Assembly: GCA_016808115.1 (NCBI GenBank)
Contig: JAEQBH010006829.1
Coordinates: 62,001-126,000, forward strand
Reading direction: 5' to 3'
Origin: Tetrastigma voinierianum
Taxonomy: Eukaryota > Streptophyta > Magnoliopsida > Vitales > Vitaceae
DNA: 64,000 nt
In this document: positions 24,539 through 36,644 of the stretch, piece after piece
Layout of the letters: the number at the start of each line of letters is the position of its first letter
How positions within the stretch are numbered: the first letter of the stretch is position 1
Notes under the pieces: model-generated
Told to the model about the DNA's origin: nothing
Seen by the model: only the letters and a program-made list of their open reading frames with translations
Database searches by the model: none
Program-made: the position numbers and the translations under genes

Positions 24539-26517
24539 TGAAGACCCGAGAAATTCCAATTTCTGGAAAAAGGGCAAAATCGTAATTTCGATAAAATTTT
24601 AGAAATTTATTCTCTAGATCACAGATGATGAAACGGATTACACCGTTGGAATCGTCTCGCGAAATCTAGTTACCACGTTGAATTTTTCACTCAAATTCCA
24701 GACACCTGAAAGCTGACACGCCGGCATCGCTAAGCCACAAGCAAAGAAACCGATTTTTTGAAGTGGCAAAAATTCACATATAACATGTACTCACACGCGA
24801 CACATGCTGTACGAGCAGGTAAACGATGAACTGATCGCCTGGGGATAGTGCTGGCTGCCAGGCAAAAATCTGGTGAGGTAGTGGACACACCAAGACAGAG
24901 TTTCAATGAGGAAGACAGGACAAAATTTATCAAAGTGGGTCATCTCTCCTCCTTCAAAAGAGATAAATCGGCTGGAACTAGTGAGATAGAAACGTTGATT
25001 TTTGAGATTTTTTTATTTTTTAGAGAGAGAGTACCTTCTCTCTAAGATTCCGGAAGATCCGACCGTCGACCTCAAAATAAGGCGAAAGCTCTACGCCGGC
25101 AGAGGCTCACGTGGGCTCGCTTTAGGGAGTTTTGTCAACTCCCGAGAGGTGTAGAGGAGCGATTAATATACTTGCCTTTACACTTTATTTAAAGTGTTTT
25201 ATAATGTTTCCCTATTGCAGCCTGATAATCAAGGGAGGTCTGTTTGACGATCCTTAAAACACGGACACTAATCAGGGAAATTTTTTAGACATTTTTGGTC
25301 AGTCCGTGGCTGCTGGGACCGATGGCAAAGCTTATGCTGATACCATGACAAATTATGCTTTGGTGTGTATAAGGCCTAAATGTGAATTCGGGTTCACAAA
25401 GTGAACCGATGATTGCGATTTGCCGAATAGTAAATCGAGAGGTCACTATTCCCGAGAATAGTGTCCACAAAATAATTTTTGGTGAAATAATGTTTGGTTG
25501 AGTAATTCAAATCATATCAGATTTGATCATTAGCCCACGGAGCTTTAATTTTGATGTAATTAATGGTGAAATATATGATATGTCGTGTGATTTAAATTAT
25601 GAATATATGCATGATTATATATTTTTGTATTGTTTTATAAAATTTATAGAAATCGCAATATCATTTCATATGCAATCACACCCTAGAACAATGTGATAGT
25701 GCAATGAGGTGATTCTCGAAGAGAATGGTTTCTAGAGGGTTGACTAAATAATAATAATTATCTGAGGGTAATCCATATAAAAATTAATTGTCTGAGGCCT
25801 ACCAATTGATATATCTTGGAGGGTAGTCCACTAAATATAACATCGGAGTCGGTCCACTACTTATATCGGAGGGTAGTCCACAAATAATAACAAATATCTT
25901 TGTTAAAAATAATATTTCTCATATGTGGCTTAGGTAAGTGTGTGAGGGAGCTTCTGAGGACTTGGATATGAGTCGAAAGTGATGTAGACATTCAAGTAGG
26001 ATCAATGCATTTACTTGAATGTTTGTTTCATCGGAGCATCGTATATGCACTTAGGTGGAGAGTAGCCCATTTAGGTGATTCACCATCGAGCATTAGCTCA
26101 CCCCGTCGAGGGAACATATATTTCGTGCAATAGGAGCGTACGAGACGGCCATTCTAGAGGCCGGGTTTGAGAAGAAAGCCGGGTTGTGACTTCGGTTTTA
26201 TTATGTATACATGTATTAGAATTCTAGAATTTTGATATGTGTTTGTATAAGAGTGAATTATCAACTCTTGAACCATGAGATATGTATTTGGTTGGGATAT
26301 ATTGGTTGAATGTGATGATGCAGCCCAAGTGGCCATTATTTACCTCGCCGGACCCTATGTGGTCGCTGGATGTGTCAGGGACAGTTATGTATTAAGGGTA
26401 GAGCCCCGCACAAAGGAGACTCTGGTCCGATTTTTGAGAGATGCCTGGGTCACCCGACATTCACGAGTGTTTCGGGCCGACGCAGTCAACGACCCCGGAA
26501 TGGCGCCATAGCTTGCA
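24539..26517 (+). repeat. Element I LTR2 (5' LTR next to gag)
   Basis: Starts tgaagacccgag and ends cttgca, followed by the relic primer-binding site. About 1.98 kb. It shares with LTR1 and LTR3 the 'attctctagatc' block, the 'cacatataac' motif and 'gatcattagcccac'. Confidence 0.8.
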
Positions 26518-26530
26518 TCGAGCTTAGGTA
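26518..26530 (+). other. Degraded primer-binding site of element I
   Basis: The string tcgagcttaggta follows the LTR at once. The expected gypsy site is tggtatc(a)gagcttaggt, pairing with a tRNA 3' end, so its first five or so bases are lost here. The copy in element II is better preserved. Confidence 0.55.
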
Positions 26531-27460
26531 TACGAATAATACCAGGAGCTCTGCCTGGTAGCCATCACCACTAGGGTGGTTTGATGTTCGGTTTAGGTAT
26601 GAGATTAACTAGGAAATCACGGGAATAGAACACTGCATGCATGGTGTTTGATGCGTGATTGCGTGTATAACATGAGTTGTATGTTATGTTAATGATGTTT
26701 ATGACATGGTTTGTGATATGTTATGTGTCGTGGAAATGCTCAGGTGGCTTAGTAATTAGCAATACAGGTGTGTCGATTACCTTTGAAGTTCACAAAGGTG
26801 TGAATCGAACAAAGTGAAAAATTTAATAATTTATTTGGTTGGTGTTAGATCGTGATAGTTTGATAAATTTCGACAACATGGTCCGTAATTAAAAGAAAAA
26901 GTGAAGACAAATAACAAAAGAAATTTTATAAATTTAGTTGGTTTCATGGTGAAGAAAATAATTTTTTAAGGTTTTACAAGTTGTAAAATTGAAGAAAATT
27001 GAATAACATAAATTTTTATAAATTTATTTGAGTATTCGAAAAATAGTATATATTTTTTTTTTATTTTCCAAAGGACAGAAGAAATGAAAAAAAAAAAAAT
27101 TTGTATAGATCTCGAATGGGCTACTACCATTTGGGCATAGGAGTCGTGTCACACTACCACTCGTATCGTGACACAAAGGATGGAAAGTCAGTTTGGTCAA
27201 GAGAAAAAAATAATAATAAATTTTAAAAAAATATCAAATAAAATCAAATAAAAGGATACAAAATTTTCGAAAAATAAAATTTTCAAAAATGAAATTTTTG
27301 TTGATAAAAATGCTTTAAAAGTGGACTGATTGCTCACGATGAGCTGTAAATGCAAGGACAATGTGTATACACTGATTTATGTGTATGAATAGTGTCTCGG
27401 GGCGGTGTTTATGCCTTAGAGATATTGAACTGTATTTGACATGCCATTTGAACTGTGTAG
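26531..27460 (+). other. Untranslated leader of element I
   Basis: AT-rich leader between the primer-binding site and gag, with runs of aaaattt-type sequence. Long leaders are usual in this lineage. No gene is seen. Confidence 0.6.
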
Positions 27461-28580
27461 ATGGCTAGTCGAGGACAATGACGTAAAGGGCGTCCAAGAT
27501 GTATTCTGGGCCGACACCACCTGTTCGATTAGCGTTTTTGATCGAGTCGTAGGTATTGCAATGATCGCTATCGCATAGGCTAGTATACAGTAGTCCTAGT
27601 AACTCCTGTAGGTGCAGAGCGTATCATCCGACATTCACAGGGGAGGAGATCCGGGCGGTGGCACCATTGTTTACGCAAGATAGAGAAGGTGTTGAGTTAC
27701 TGAGACAATTCTCCGACGCGACCGACAGACTAGCCTGCCCACCCAGAGGTGAGGCCCAAGTATGGTGGAAGGGCAAGGACCCTAGAGACTTAGAGGCTAT
27801 GACATGCGTAGTCGTGAGTCGTCACGGGTAAGTACTTTTCGACACGCGAGGCATGCGAAGGCTCGTATTCTGTAGCTGAAGCAGGGGGTGATGGGATTAT
27901 GTGGCTAGGTTCAGTACGAGCTACCGATTTGTCGATGATTGGCGGGCCACGTATTACGGCCAAGGTTAGGAGATTTGAGAATGGACTGAAGTTGTCCATT
28001 CGAGCCAGGATTGCGGACTTCGCCACGTGATACGGACTCCATAGTCGGGACAACCCCGACCATAGAGAGAGATGTAGATGCTCCTGAGCACTCGATGCGA
28101 AAGTGTTAGTAGCAAGAGGAAGGAGAGTCGCCTTTTCCGGCCAGAAAGAGGCGTAAAGCTTCTAGTTCACGAGTTCCAGAGACGCGCCATCCCGCGTGGA
28201 CAAGATGAGAGTCACGGCCGCAAGGGTGTGATGGTGTGTCGCCATCACGCATATCTGACACATGAGGAGGGATCGCCTCAGAGACGTGGATCCTGTGGTT
28301 GGGACAAAGATGCCCTAGTCGCAGTAGGACAGAGAGGATACAAAGACATTCCTCCACAAACAGACAGCCGAGGAGCCGCTCAAATTTCAGTGGAGCTACA
28401 CGGGCACCTCCCGCTGCACAGGCAGGCCAAAGAGGCCAGGTTAGGGGCCGAGGCAGAGGACGAGACCCACAGGCAGGGACGTCAGGAGTTCAGGGGCGTG
28501 TCTACGCCATCACCCAACCTACCGAGTCGGCCAGATCGCCCGCGATACAGGTACGTTTACTTCATCTCGCCTACGGGTAA
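27461..28580 (+). pseudogene. gag relic of element I
   Basis: Gag forms the virus-like particle that packages the element's RNA. ATG 27461 opens MASRGQ, with a stop soon after. Downstream pieces in shifting frames include AQVWWKGKDP (about 27750), the WW part of the gag core, a degraded 'LKQGVMGL' stretch (about 27880), and, at the end, GRGRGRDPQAGTSG and GRVYAITQPTESARSP, a Gly/Arg-rich linker leading to the protease. At least five shifts or stops break it. The zinc knuckle is not recognisable. Apparent longer frames in the region, such as 28078-28593, are out of the true frame for most of their length. Confidence 0.65.
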
Positions 28581-31500
28581 GAGTGTTATTTGATTCTGGT
28601 GTGTCACATTCATTCATTGTCGCGATCGCCAGATAGAGTTGGGCTTTAGAGGTCGAGGACCTGTAGGAGCCTCAGATGTGAGTCTCCTCCCCTAGGATTC
28701 GGGGCAGAATAGGATGATATGCCGCGGGTTGCGAGCCGGAGATCTCGGGACTCTACTCGCGGACCCGAGGATCATGACATGTCGAGTTCGATGTCATCCT
28801 CGGGATGGATCACGACACCTGGCTGTGGTTGTTATGGATTGTGAGCGTAGGAGGGTTACCGCCACACGCAGGACTCGCACTGTGGTATTTCAGGGACAAG
28901 CACATGACATTTTGCCCCAAGACAGTGATACGAGTCCATGTGTCGTGGATAGTTAGTGTGTCAAGAAGCAAGCCTTACCCTGTAGGGACGAGAGGAGAGA
29001 CCAGACTTAGATCTACCTCTAGTAGTTTGCGAGTACGTGGATGTTTTTCTGGATGAGCTACCGGGATTGCCTCCGCATAGGGATGTAGACTTCGGTATCG
29101 AGTTACACCCTGGTATTTCACCCATCTCTATGACTCCGCATAGGATGACACCCTACCGAGTCATGAACTCGCAGTCCAGCTTACAGGAGCTATCGGACAT
29201 GGGGTTCATTGCACTTCAGCACTTCACCATGGGGCGCTCCGCTCTATTTAAGAAGAAGAATGACAAGACACTCGACCGTATCGACTACGCACAACTGAAC
29301 AGGTTACGATCAAGAATTCCAGATCATTAATGAGGATTGACGATTTGTTTGATCAGTTGAGAGGAGCGCGAGTCTACTCCAAGATAGACCTTCACATTAG
29401 TTACCATCAGCTGAGGGTTAGGGAGATAGACATCCCTAAGATAACGTTTAGGACGCGTTATAGGCACTTTAAGTTTACGGTGATGCCCTTTGGATTGACG
29501 AATGCACTGAAGATTCACGGATCTCATGCATGTGGTATTCCAACCCTATCTAGACTCGCCTGTCGTGGTCTTCGTACGACATTTTCGATCTACTCCCACG
29601 AATGGGAGCATGAGTATCACTGAGGATCGTGTTACACTGGTTAGAGACCAACACCGTATCGCCAAGTTCAAGAAGTGCGAAGTTTCGCTTATCGAGGTGA
29701 GATTGGGACACGTGGTGTCGGCCTCAGCGTGTCAGCCGGACCTAGAGAAGGTCAGAGGTCGTGACGAGTCGGGAGAGGTCAAGTCGCCGAGATATGCGCT
29801 GGGATCGGGCTGGTACTACAGAGATTCATTGAGGATTTCTCCCGTATAGAAGCACCTATTACTCCAGGTCGAATCTGCAAGGAGGCCAAGCTCTACCGAT
29901 GACCGATGAGGAGGCATTCCAGGAGTCAAGAGGAGACTTACTCTCTCAGCTCTCCCATCTCGGGCTAGTCCTGCATTAGGACAAGGGTACAATGTATCAG
30001 GATGCCTCGAGGGCCGCCAGGGATGTGCTTCATGCTACCGAGGGTAGTAGCTTATGGTTCCCGCCGCTTGAAGAATCATGAGCGGAATTACTCCCACACA
30101 CTGCATGGAGTTGGCTATCAGAAGCCTCACTTGAAGATTTGGCGCCATTACTTATACGGCGAGGAGTTCGAGGTGTACCTGTAATTCATAAAGTCTCAAG
30201 TATATTTTTCACGCAATGACTCAATATAAGGCAACGCAGACGGATGAAGTTCTAGAGGATTATGACTTCACTTTACATTACCATCCCGGGTAAGGCAAAT
30301 GGTGGCTGATGCACTTAGCTCAAGTCACGAGGAGCATCGCTAGTATAGCTTCCCGAGTGGTAGATGCTCGAGACTGGGACAAGCTCACACAGATGAGCGC
30401 ACTCAGGCACGCTCGGGAGTTTAGTGGCTGCTGGCCAGCCGTTGAGCAGAGTGATTGAGTCCTAGTGGCAGGACGCAGATGGTCCATCGTGGACCGTACA
30501 GCCAGTATAGGTGACGAGGGTCGGACCGTACAATAATGTATGGTAGTCTTCGCATGAGGACTGCAGTGACCCCATTCGACCGACTCGAGAGAGGAGATCT
30601 TGCGGAGTTTCACTACTTCCTCGATTCGCCGCGGCATCCAGTGGCACGAAGATGTACCAGATCTTCGCGCCAAGAGCACTTGTGGCTGATGAAGAGACAC
30701 GTAGGGGACTTTGTTCGACGAATGCCTCACATGTCGCGGTGTTATTACTTCGAGCACCGTGGCCAAGAGGTGGCAACCACCATCAAGGTGGTCGAGTGGA
30801 AGGGAGCATCGCCACGATGGACTTCATGACCCACTTGCCACTGGACACGCAGAGGCATGACGCGCAGACGGGTGATAAGGGACCGGCCACAAAGTTCCGC
30901 AGACATTTTCAGTCAGCGCGGATGACCTCCACCTTGGAGAGATTCCGCCACAGATATTCGAGAGATACCGCCTACACGGAGTACCAGTGATCCATGGCTC
31001 CGATAAAGGACCCGAGGTTTACTTGCGCACTTTTTTGGAAGAGTTTCAAAGTACAGGCATACGCTTGACGATGAGTACAACTTCTTTCCACCCTCGTGAC
31101 GGATGGTCACCGAGAGGATTATACTGTGTGTTAGAGGACATGCCGCGACCACGCACCCCGGATCAGCATAAGGGTAGCTGGGAAGAGCACTTGCACTTAG
31201 TGGAATTCGCCACAACAGCTTATCGTGCAAGTATATAGATGGCACCCATACTTATATGATCAGGATTTTTATGGCTGAGGTCATCGCTATGTCGGACCGA
31301 GGCTGGCAGACTCCATCGACCTGGCCCCGACCGATTAGAGACACCTCTCAGAAGCGTGAGCTCGACATTTACATCGTTCTCTCACCCGCCGCAGCTTCGT
31401 GAAGAATTATGCAGATGTAATGACGTCGACCTTAGAGTTCGAAATGGGATCACTGCCGGGGCGTGATTTCAAGCAGAGGAGTGGTCAGCCCTAGCGCAGG

Positions 31501-31860
31501 AAAGTTATCGCGAGATTCATCGGGCCTTCGAGATACCGAGAGGATAAAGAACTGCTATGTGCACTGGCGGACTTTTACCGCCCAAAGATGTCAGTGTCCA
31601 CGAGGTGTCACCGCCCTATGCCCTAAGTATACGCCGCATCCAAATTTCTCATAGTGGATTGTGACAGATCGAGGTTGACACTCTGACGGACCTCGAGATG
31701 TGACCAAGTGTGCATTTTAGATAGCCATGATCAAGCCATGCATCGCAAGACCGTGAGGCTAGCGAGGGTGCTACACGGCATTACTGGTCAAGGAAATTAA
31801 TGCGAGCGCGAGCACACGACGCGCGCCACCTATCCCTTCTTGCTAGTGGACGTAATGTAT
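28581..31860 (+). pseudogene. pol relic of element I: protease, RT, RNase H, integrase, chromodomain
   Basis: Domains follow in the chromovirus order. Protease: VLFDSGVSHSFI, with the catalytic DSG, near 28582-28620. Reverse transcriptase: DELPGLPPHRDVDF (29050), IDDLFDQLRGARVYSKIDL (29335) and VMPFGLTNA (29480). The catalytic FVDD region near 29575 is destroyed by an indel. RNase H: VAYGSRRLKNHERNYS and LKIWRHYLYGEEFEVYL (30050-30180), then MVADALS (30300). Integrase: THLPL (30827), GSWEEHLHLVEFATTAY (31175) and a YRASI piece. C-terminal part: VSVHEVSPPYALSIRRI (31590), IEVDTLTDLE and a broken 'LYWQHY...ATYPFLL'-type chromodomain near 31650-31855, which targets insertion to heterochromatin in active relatives. 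Frames change about every 60-100 codons. Confidence 0.8.
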
Positions 31861-31960
31861 TACTTACTGCTTAATATTTAACGATTAGTTTACACGATAA
31901 GTAGAGTGCACGTCAGATATGCATGTCATATATGATCATTCGTAATTTCGGACTAACTTT

Positions 31961-31974
31961 TAAGGAGGGGAGAA
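31961..31974 (+). other. Polypurine tract of element I
   Basis: taaggaggggagaa lies directly before the 3' LTR. It is the primer for plus-strand DNA synthesis in LTR retrotransposons, and is clearly kept here. Confidence 0.8.
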
Positions 31975-33993
31975 TCTAAGACCAGAGAAATTAATTTCTC
32001 GAAAATGGCAAATCGTAATTTTTGCTACAACAAGTACTTCAGAAAATTCCAAAATTTATTATCTGTATCTCAGACGACAAAATTGACAGACCGTCAGAAG
32101 TTGCCCCCACAACTAGTTATTTACAATTCTCACAAATTCCGAGACAAGCAGGAGCTGACACGCTTTTTCTGTGCATCGTTTCGTGCCGTGAAACTACTGA
32201 CAAGGATAAACTACATATAACATGTCTGCCTACGTGACATGTCAGTAATGAGCAGAGAAACGATTAAACTGATTGCTCAGATAGTGCCAAGTGGCAAAAA
32301 CGAGGTAGGGACATAAATGACATTTTAGGAGTTTACCGAGGGGAAGACTAATAAAATGTAGACAATGGCCATCTTCCTCCTTCAAAAAGCGGAGACAAAT
32401 CGGTCGGAACTATGAGATGCGTAAACGGATTTTGTGATTTTATTTTAGAGAGAGCACCTTCTAAGATTCCGAGAGATCCGACCGTCGAATTCTATTGTGC
32501 ATGAAATTGGCTTCACGCAAGAAATTACACACGTCCTGGCTTGTGGAGTTTCACAAACCTCGAGAGGTAGTGATTTATCCTACTGGGTTTTGGCACTTTA
32601 TTTAAGTGTTTTATAATGTTTCCTGCTTTGTCTGAGGCCGTGAGGTTGCTTTGATCTAGCCCCAAAACATGGGACCGAATTGTGGAAATTTTTAGAGCAT
32701 TTTGATCACCCGTAAGTCATTGGGACTGATTTGGTGTTTATATGATAATTTATGGAATAAATTATACTTTGGTGTGTGTATAAGGCCTAAATGGTTTGAA
32801 ATTCGGTTCACAGCGAACCGTCGATTGGTGATTTGCCGAATAAGAATGGCGGTTTCACTATTCGAGAATAGTGTCCACAAAATAATTTTGTGAAATAATG
32901 TTTGGTCGAGTAATTCAAATCGAGCAGACTCAGATTTCGATCATTAGCCCACGCGAGCCTAATTTTGGATGTGAATTGATGGGTGAAATTACATGACATG
33001 TTTGGTGCGATTTAAATTATGCGAATATATGCATGATTATATATTTCAGATGTTTTATAAAATTCCATGGAATCCAAGATTACGTGATTTATACGCACAA
33101 GACCCTAACAATATGAAATGAAAGGTAATGGCGTGATTCTCGGTAATGGCTCGAAGGGTCGACTAAATAATACCATCTATGCAAATTCATATAAAATATC
33201 AATCGTCGGAGTCGTCCCAATTGATATACATCGAAGGGTAGTCCATATAGAATATCAATCGTCAGAGTCGGCCCAATTGATATATCTCTATGTACCCACT
33301 AAATATAACACTCCGGGAGTCGGTCCACTACTTATATCTGAGGGTACCACAAATAATAACAACATCTTGTTAAAAAATAATGTTTCATCATACGGGCTTA
33401 GGGCAAGTGTGGGAGGAGTCTGAGGACTCCTGGATATGAGTCAAGAATGCAGACATCCAAAGAGTGATCAATGATTTACTTAAACGCTTGTTTCATCGTG
33501 AGCATCAGATACGCACTTAGTGCGGAGAGAATTTCATTTGCGCGATTCCACTATCGGAAGATTACCACCCTGATTGGAATAACATATTTTTCGTGCATGT
33601 GGAGCCAAGACGAGGACGGGTCGTTCTAATCACGGCTGGTAAGAAGCCTGTCAGGACTCCTGGTTTTATTATGTATACATGTATTAGAATTCTATAATTT
33701 TTGATATATGTTTGTATAAAAAGTGAATTATCGACTCTTGAGCCAATGAAATATGTATTTGGTTGGGATATATTGGTTGAGTGATGATCACGGGGGCCAG
33801 TGGCCGTGTTACTCTGATTGGACCGCATGTGATCGTTGGATGTGTGTTGGGATAGGTTATGCAGTAAGGATAGAGCAAGTCTGAGGAGGCTGCCGATTTT
33901 CGTGAGAGATGTGGGTCACGAGCATTCGCGAGTGTTTTAACGAGGTTGTGGTGTCCAGCGGACCACGAGGAATGGGGCGTCACGATGTCCGCA
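31975..33993 (+). repeat. Element I LTR3 (3' LTR)
   Basis: Starts tctaagaccag (TG mutated to TC) and ends gatgtccgca, 2.02 kb, followed by the gtatt duplication. It differs from LTR2 by many substitutions and short indels, often with added CG or CGAG strings. Confidence 0.8.
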
Positions 33994-34037
33994 GTATTAA
34001 TTCATGTTTTTTTTTTTTAATTTTTATGAAAGGTAAT

Positions 34038-34065
34038 AACAGATACTACACTTGATCTTAGCCAA
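34038..34065 (-). pseudogene. U2 snRNA-derived fragment with A-rich tail
   Basis: Read on the minus strand, 28 bases starting TTGGCTAAGATCAAG and including GTAGTA agree exactly with positions 18-45 of plant U2 snRNA; the GUAGUA element pairs with the intron branch site. Six further bases (34032-34037) nearly agree, and an A-rich run follows on the same strand (34002-34031). Both U2 ends are missing, so it is not a functional gene. An snRNA 3' part replaced by an A-rich tail suggests a retrotransposed snRNA pseudogene or a template-switch chimera. The U2 upstream promoter elements are not seen. Confidence 0.6.
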
Positions 34066-34079
34066 TATGAAGTGATGTT

Positions 34080-35040
34080 GATATTCAAAGTTTGTTGCAA
34101 TTAGGAAGGAACTGCCCGGAATTTCCTTCCGTGGAAGCGCTTTCTTAGCAACAAATAAATTAATAAACAAATCTGAGAAGAAAAACTAAAAATTTGTAGA
34201 AATTTTTACCATCTGAGCAAATTATCCCATTTTGAGGACAGCAGTCCATGACCTTGCTCACGGACAAAAAAAAAAAAAAAAGTGAATGATGAAAAATGGG
34301 CGTGCCAACTCTTCATACTCTTCCACTCAGCTAGTGGTCACAGCTAGAGTCTTTACAGCTGCAACTCTTCTCCTTTTAGCTAAACCTGCATTATTACGAA
34401 AATATTATGGGTCATTCTTTACACGTTGCAATGTCATATATTATCTAATGGGAAATATTCTATTTTACGAAGAGATTTTTTGTCTTGAAACGGGATAAAT
34501 TTATTTATTGATTCAGGTTTAGTAGTAATACAATTGATGGAAATACATAATAAAAAATGATAAAAACTTTAAAAATAATGCAATATTTTGATTAATAACA
34601 AAAACAAAATTGATTCAACCAACAAAACATACTGTTCGGATGACCCTTTGATTGAATTTTTCTATTTGAACCGTCATTGCGTTCTATCTTTAATTTTTAA
34701 TTTTTATATTTGTCTTATTATCTTGCATACAGTTGGGTTTTTTGATTATATAAAAATAATTTAGCGTTGTTTGAAAGTACATAACCGTTAGACAATAAAT
34801 ACGAAGAAAAATCGCCATAAAGTCTAAAGCCATAGTGTCTCAAGGTTCCAAGGAGGTTACACGAGGGTGGAGAAGACTATCATGAGCCTAAGGTCATGTC
34901 TAACAAAAATACCTGAGCAGAAAGGTCCATACCGTGGGGGCTTGGACATATCCTATTTAACCTCCATGATTTCTTCGCGAAATCATTGTTTGTGGAGTCT
35001 TGAGTAAAACGTAAATACAACTAAATTCGATACGCAAATA

Positions 35041-35044
<4 letters not shown>
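34080..35044. other. Intergenic DNA, no gene seen
   Basis: A poly(A) run at 34266-34281 and AT-rich sequence. No recognisable gene or element. Confidence 0.5.

Positions 35045-35126
<82 letters not shown>
35045..35126. repeat. (AT)n microsatellite
   Basis: About 41 AT units directly before the second copy of block B, as at 20115. Confidence 0.95.
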
Positions 35127-35130
<4 letters not shown>

Positions 35131-35690
35131 TTCACAAACATGCTTGATGGGCATATCTTGTGAATGACTTTAACACGACGTCTTTGGTGAAACCTCGTAA
35201 TTAGCCCGTTTCAACAAAAAACTAGCACTTCTACCTCAAAATATAAAGAGGATTCTTTGCTAATGGCAGAATGAAGGTATAATCTCAAAGCCTAGTGAAG
35301 GACAATGAGGATTATTTGCTTAAGCACAAAGGTATATGCAAAAGAACAAAGTTCTTTCCTTCCCTTCATTGTTGCTTGTTCTTTTCCCGTCATCCAAGTA
35401 CAAGAATTTTATTTATTGATACGAGAGAAAAAAGCATATGATATATGCAGGGTTGAGAATTTGAGACAGTAATTAAAACCCCAATTTTTTTTTTTAAATA
35501 CATATGACATCACCATCATCCTCATCACTTTGAATATAGCCAACAAAATGTCTGCTGATCATTTGCAGTTTCAGAAGAACAAGTTCATCCAGAAAATGAG
35601 ATCCACCTTGGCTCCCATTTTTTGTTTTTGTTCTTTTGTGATAAACACATAATTTTGTCCCCACTAGTACTAGTACTTAGAAATGCGGGT
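35127..35690. repeat. Block B, copy 2
   Basis: Same order of landmarks as 20162-20720, starting 'ttcacaaacatg' after (AT)n and reaching 'aattttgtccccact'. The reading frame seen in copy 1 is broken here. Confidence 0.85.
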
Positions 35691-35691
35691 C

Positions 35692-35838
35692 ATATATATG
35701 ATTGGTAGAGCGTTCGAAGTTTAAAGGGAATCATGACATTTAGGGAGAGTAGGGGTTCCAGGTTCGAGTCTTAATGGAGACATAAGGACAATTTCCTACA
35801 TTGTAACAAAGTGTTTAATTGTTAAAAAAAAAAAAAAA
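35692..35838 (+). mobile_element. tRNA-derived SINE, copy 2
   Basis: The best-preserved A box of the three copies: attggtagagcgttcg at 35701-35716. The B box ggttcgagtctt is at about 35760-35771 and a 15-base A tail at 35824-35838. Confidence 0.75.
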
Positions 35839-35879
35839 CAGAGCTAGACATTGTTGGCAGGTAATGATGATTTGATTAA

Positions 35880-36640
35880 ATGGTTATTTGTACAAAATAG
35901 GTTATTTTCAGAAAATATGAAAATATTAGATTTAAGAATTTTTAAGATGTTAGAGTTTAACAATTTTTAATCGTTTAAGATGTGCATTTTAAACATATAC
36001 AAAACAAATAACTAAATACCTAGCCTAAAATGAATATAGAAAACAAGCAAACATCTTTGCTCTTATTCGCCTTATTTAAATTTATATTAATATTAAATAG
36101 ACAAAAGCCACCCTAGAAGAACTTTCATAATCTAATCTCTTAAAATGAGATTTATTTTGTACAAAATAGGTTATTTTTCGAGAAAACATGAAATGTTGTA
36201 TTTAGAGTACTGAATGTTGAGGTTTTAAACTTAAGCATTTCTTGATTAAAGACATTTTTAAATTCAATTTCAAAAATCTAACTCTTAATCAAATTTGCTC
36301 TTATTTGACAAAAATTTTACTCTTATTTTGTGTTTCTTGCAAATACTTGATCTTATTTTCTTTGTAAAAAATAACCCTTTATTTGAAGAGATATATGTAA
36401 ATACATGAAACCAAAAAACACATTTTTGTTCAAAACGGGTTATTTTTCAATAAAAAAACTGCAATTGCGGTGTCTTCGGTGGTAAAAAAAAAAAAAAAAC
36501 ACAATCAAAGCTTTATTTTAGATATGTTTGAAACTGGGCTCGAAAAATAGTTGAGCTTTTCCTGGGAGCTCAAACTCAATAAAAAAAAACTGGAATCGAA
36601 TAAAAATGAATTAATAATTATACTCAAAGGTGAAGGCATG
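35880..36640. repeat. AT-rich DNA with a thrice-repeated 'acaaaataggttatttt' motif
   Basis: The motif tgtacaaaataggttatttt occurs at 35889 and 36158, and in a weaker form (caaaacgggttatttttca) at 36431, each followed by an A-rich stretch. No gene seen. Confidence 0.6.
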
Positions 36641-36644
36641 AATT

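Larger units (their letters stand above)
22688..33993 (+). mobile_element. Ty3/gypsy chromovirus (Tekay/Del-like) element I, three LTRs
   Basis: A retrotransposon flanked by the 5-bp target duplication gtatt (22683-22687 and 33994-33998), starting TG and ending CA. Its layout is LTR1 - LTR2 - gag-pol - LTR3, all in one direction, instead of the normal two LTRs. The internal part has gag, a protease DSG motif, reverse transcriptase, RNase H, integrase and a chromodomain-like C-terminus, in the order typical of chromoviruses. All frames are broken, so it is not autonomous. LTR2 to LTR3 is about 9.45 kb, close to element II without its insert (about 9.7 kb), so the two belong to one family. Confidence 0.85.

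Noticed and set aside
28078..28593. 171-codon open frame on the plus strand
   Set aside because: It lies in the gag region of element I but mostly in a wrong frame; the true linker sequence (GRVYAITQPTESARSP) is in another frame.
30320..30766. 148-codon open frame on the minus strand
   Set aside because: Antisense shadow of the RNase H-integrase region of element I.
22657..34020. A 20-base or longer target duplication around element I
   Set aside because: The shared attaattcatg-poly(T) string is explained by an older tandem repeat; the gtatt pair sits exactly at the TG and CA termini.
34957..35154. Tyr-Ile repeat 'protein'
   Set aside because: Translation of the (AT)n microsatellite.
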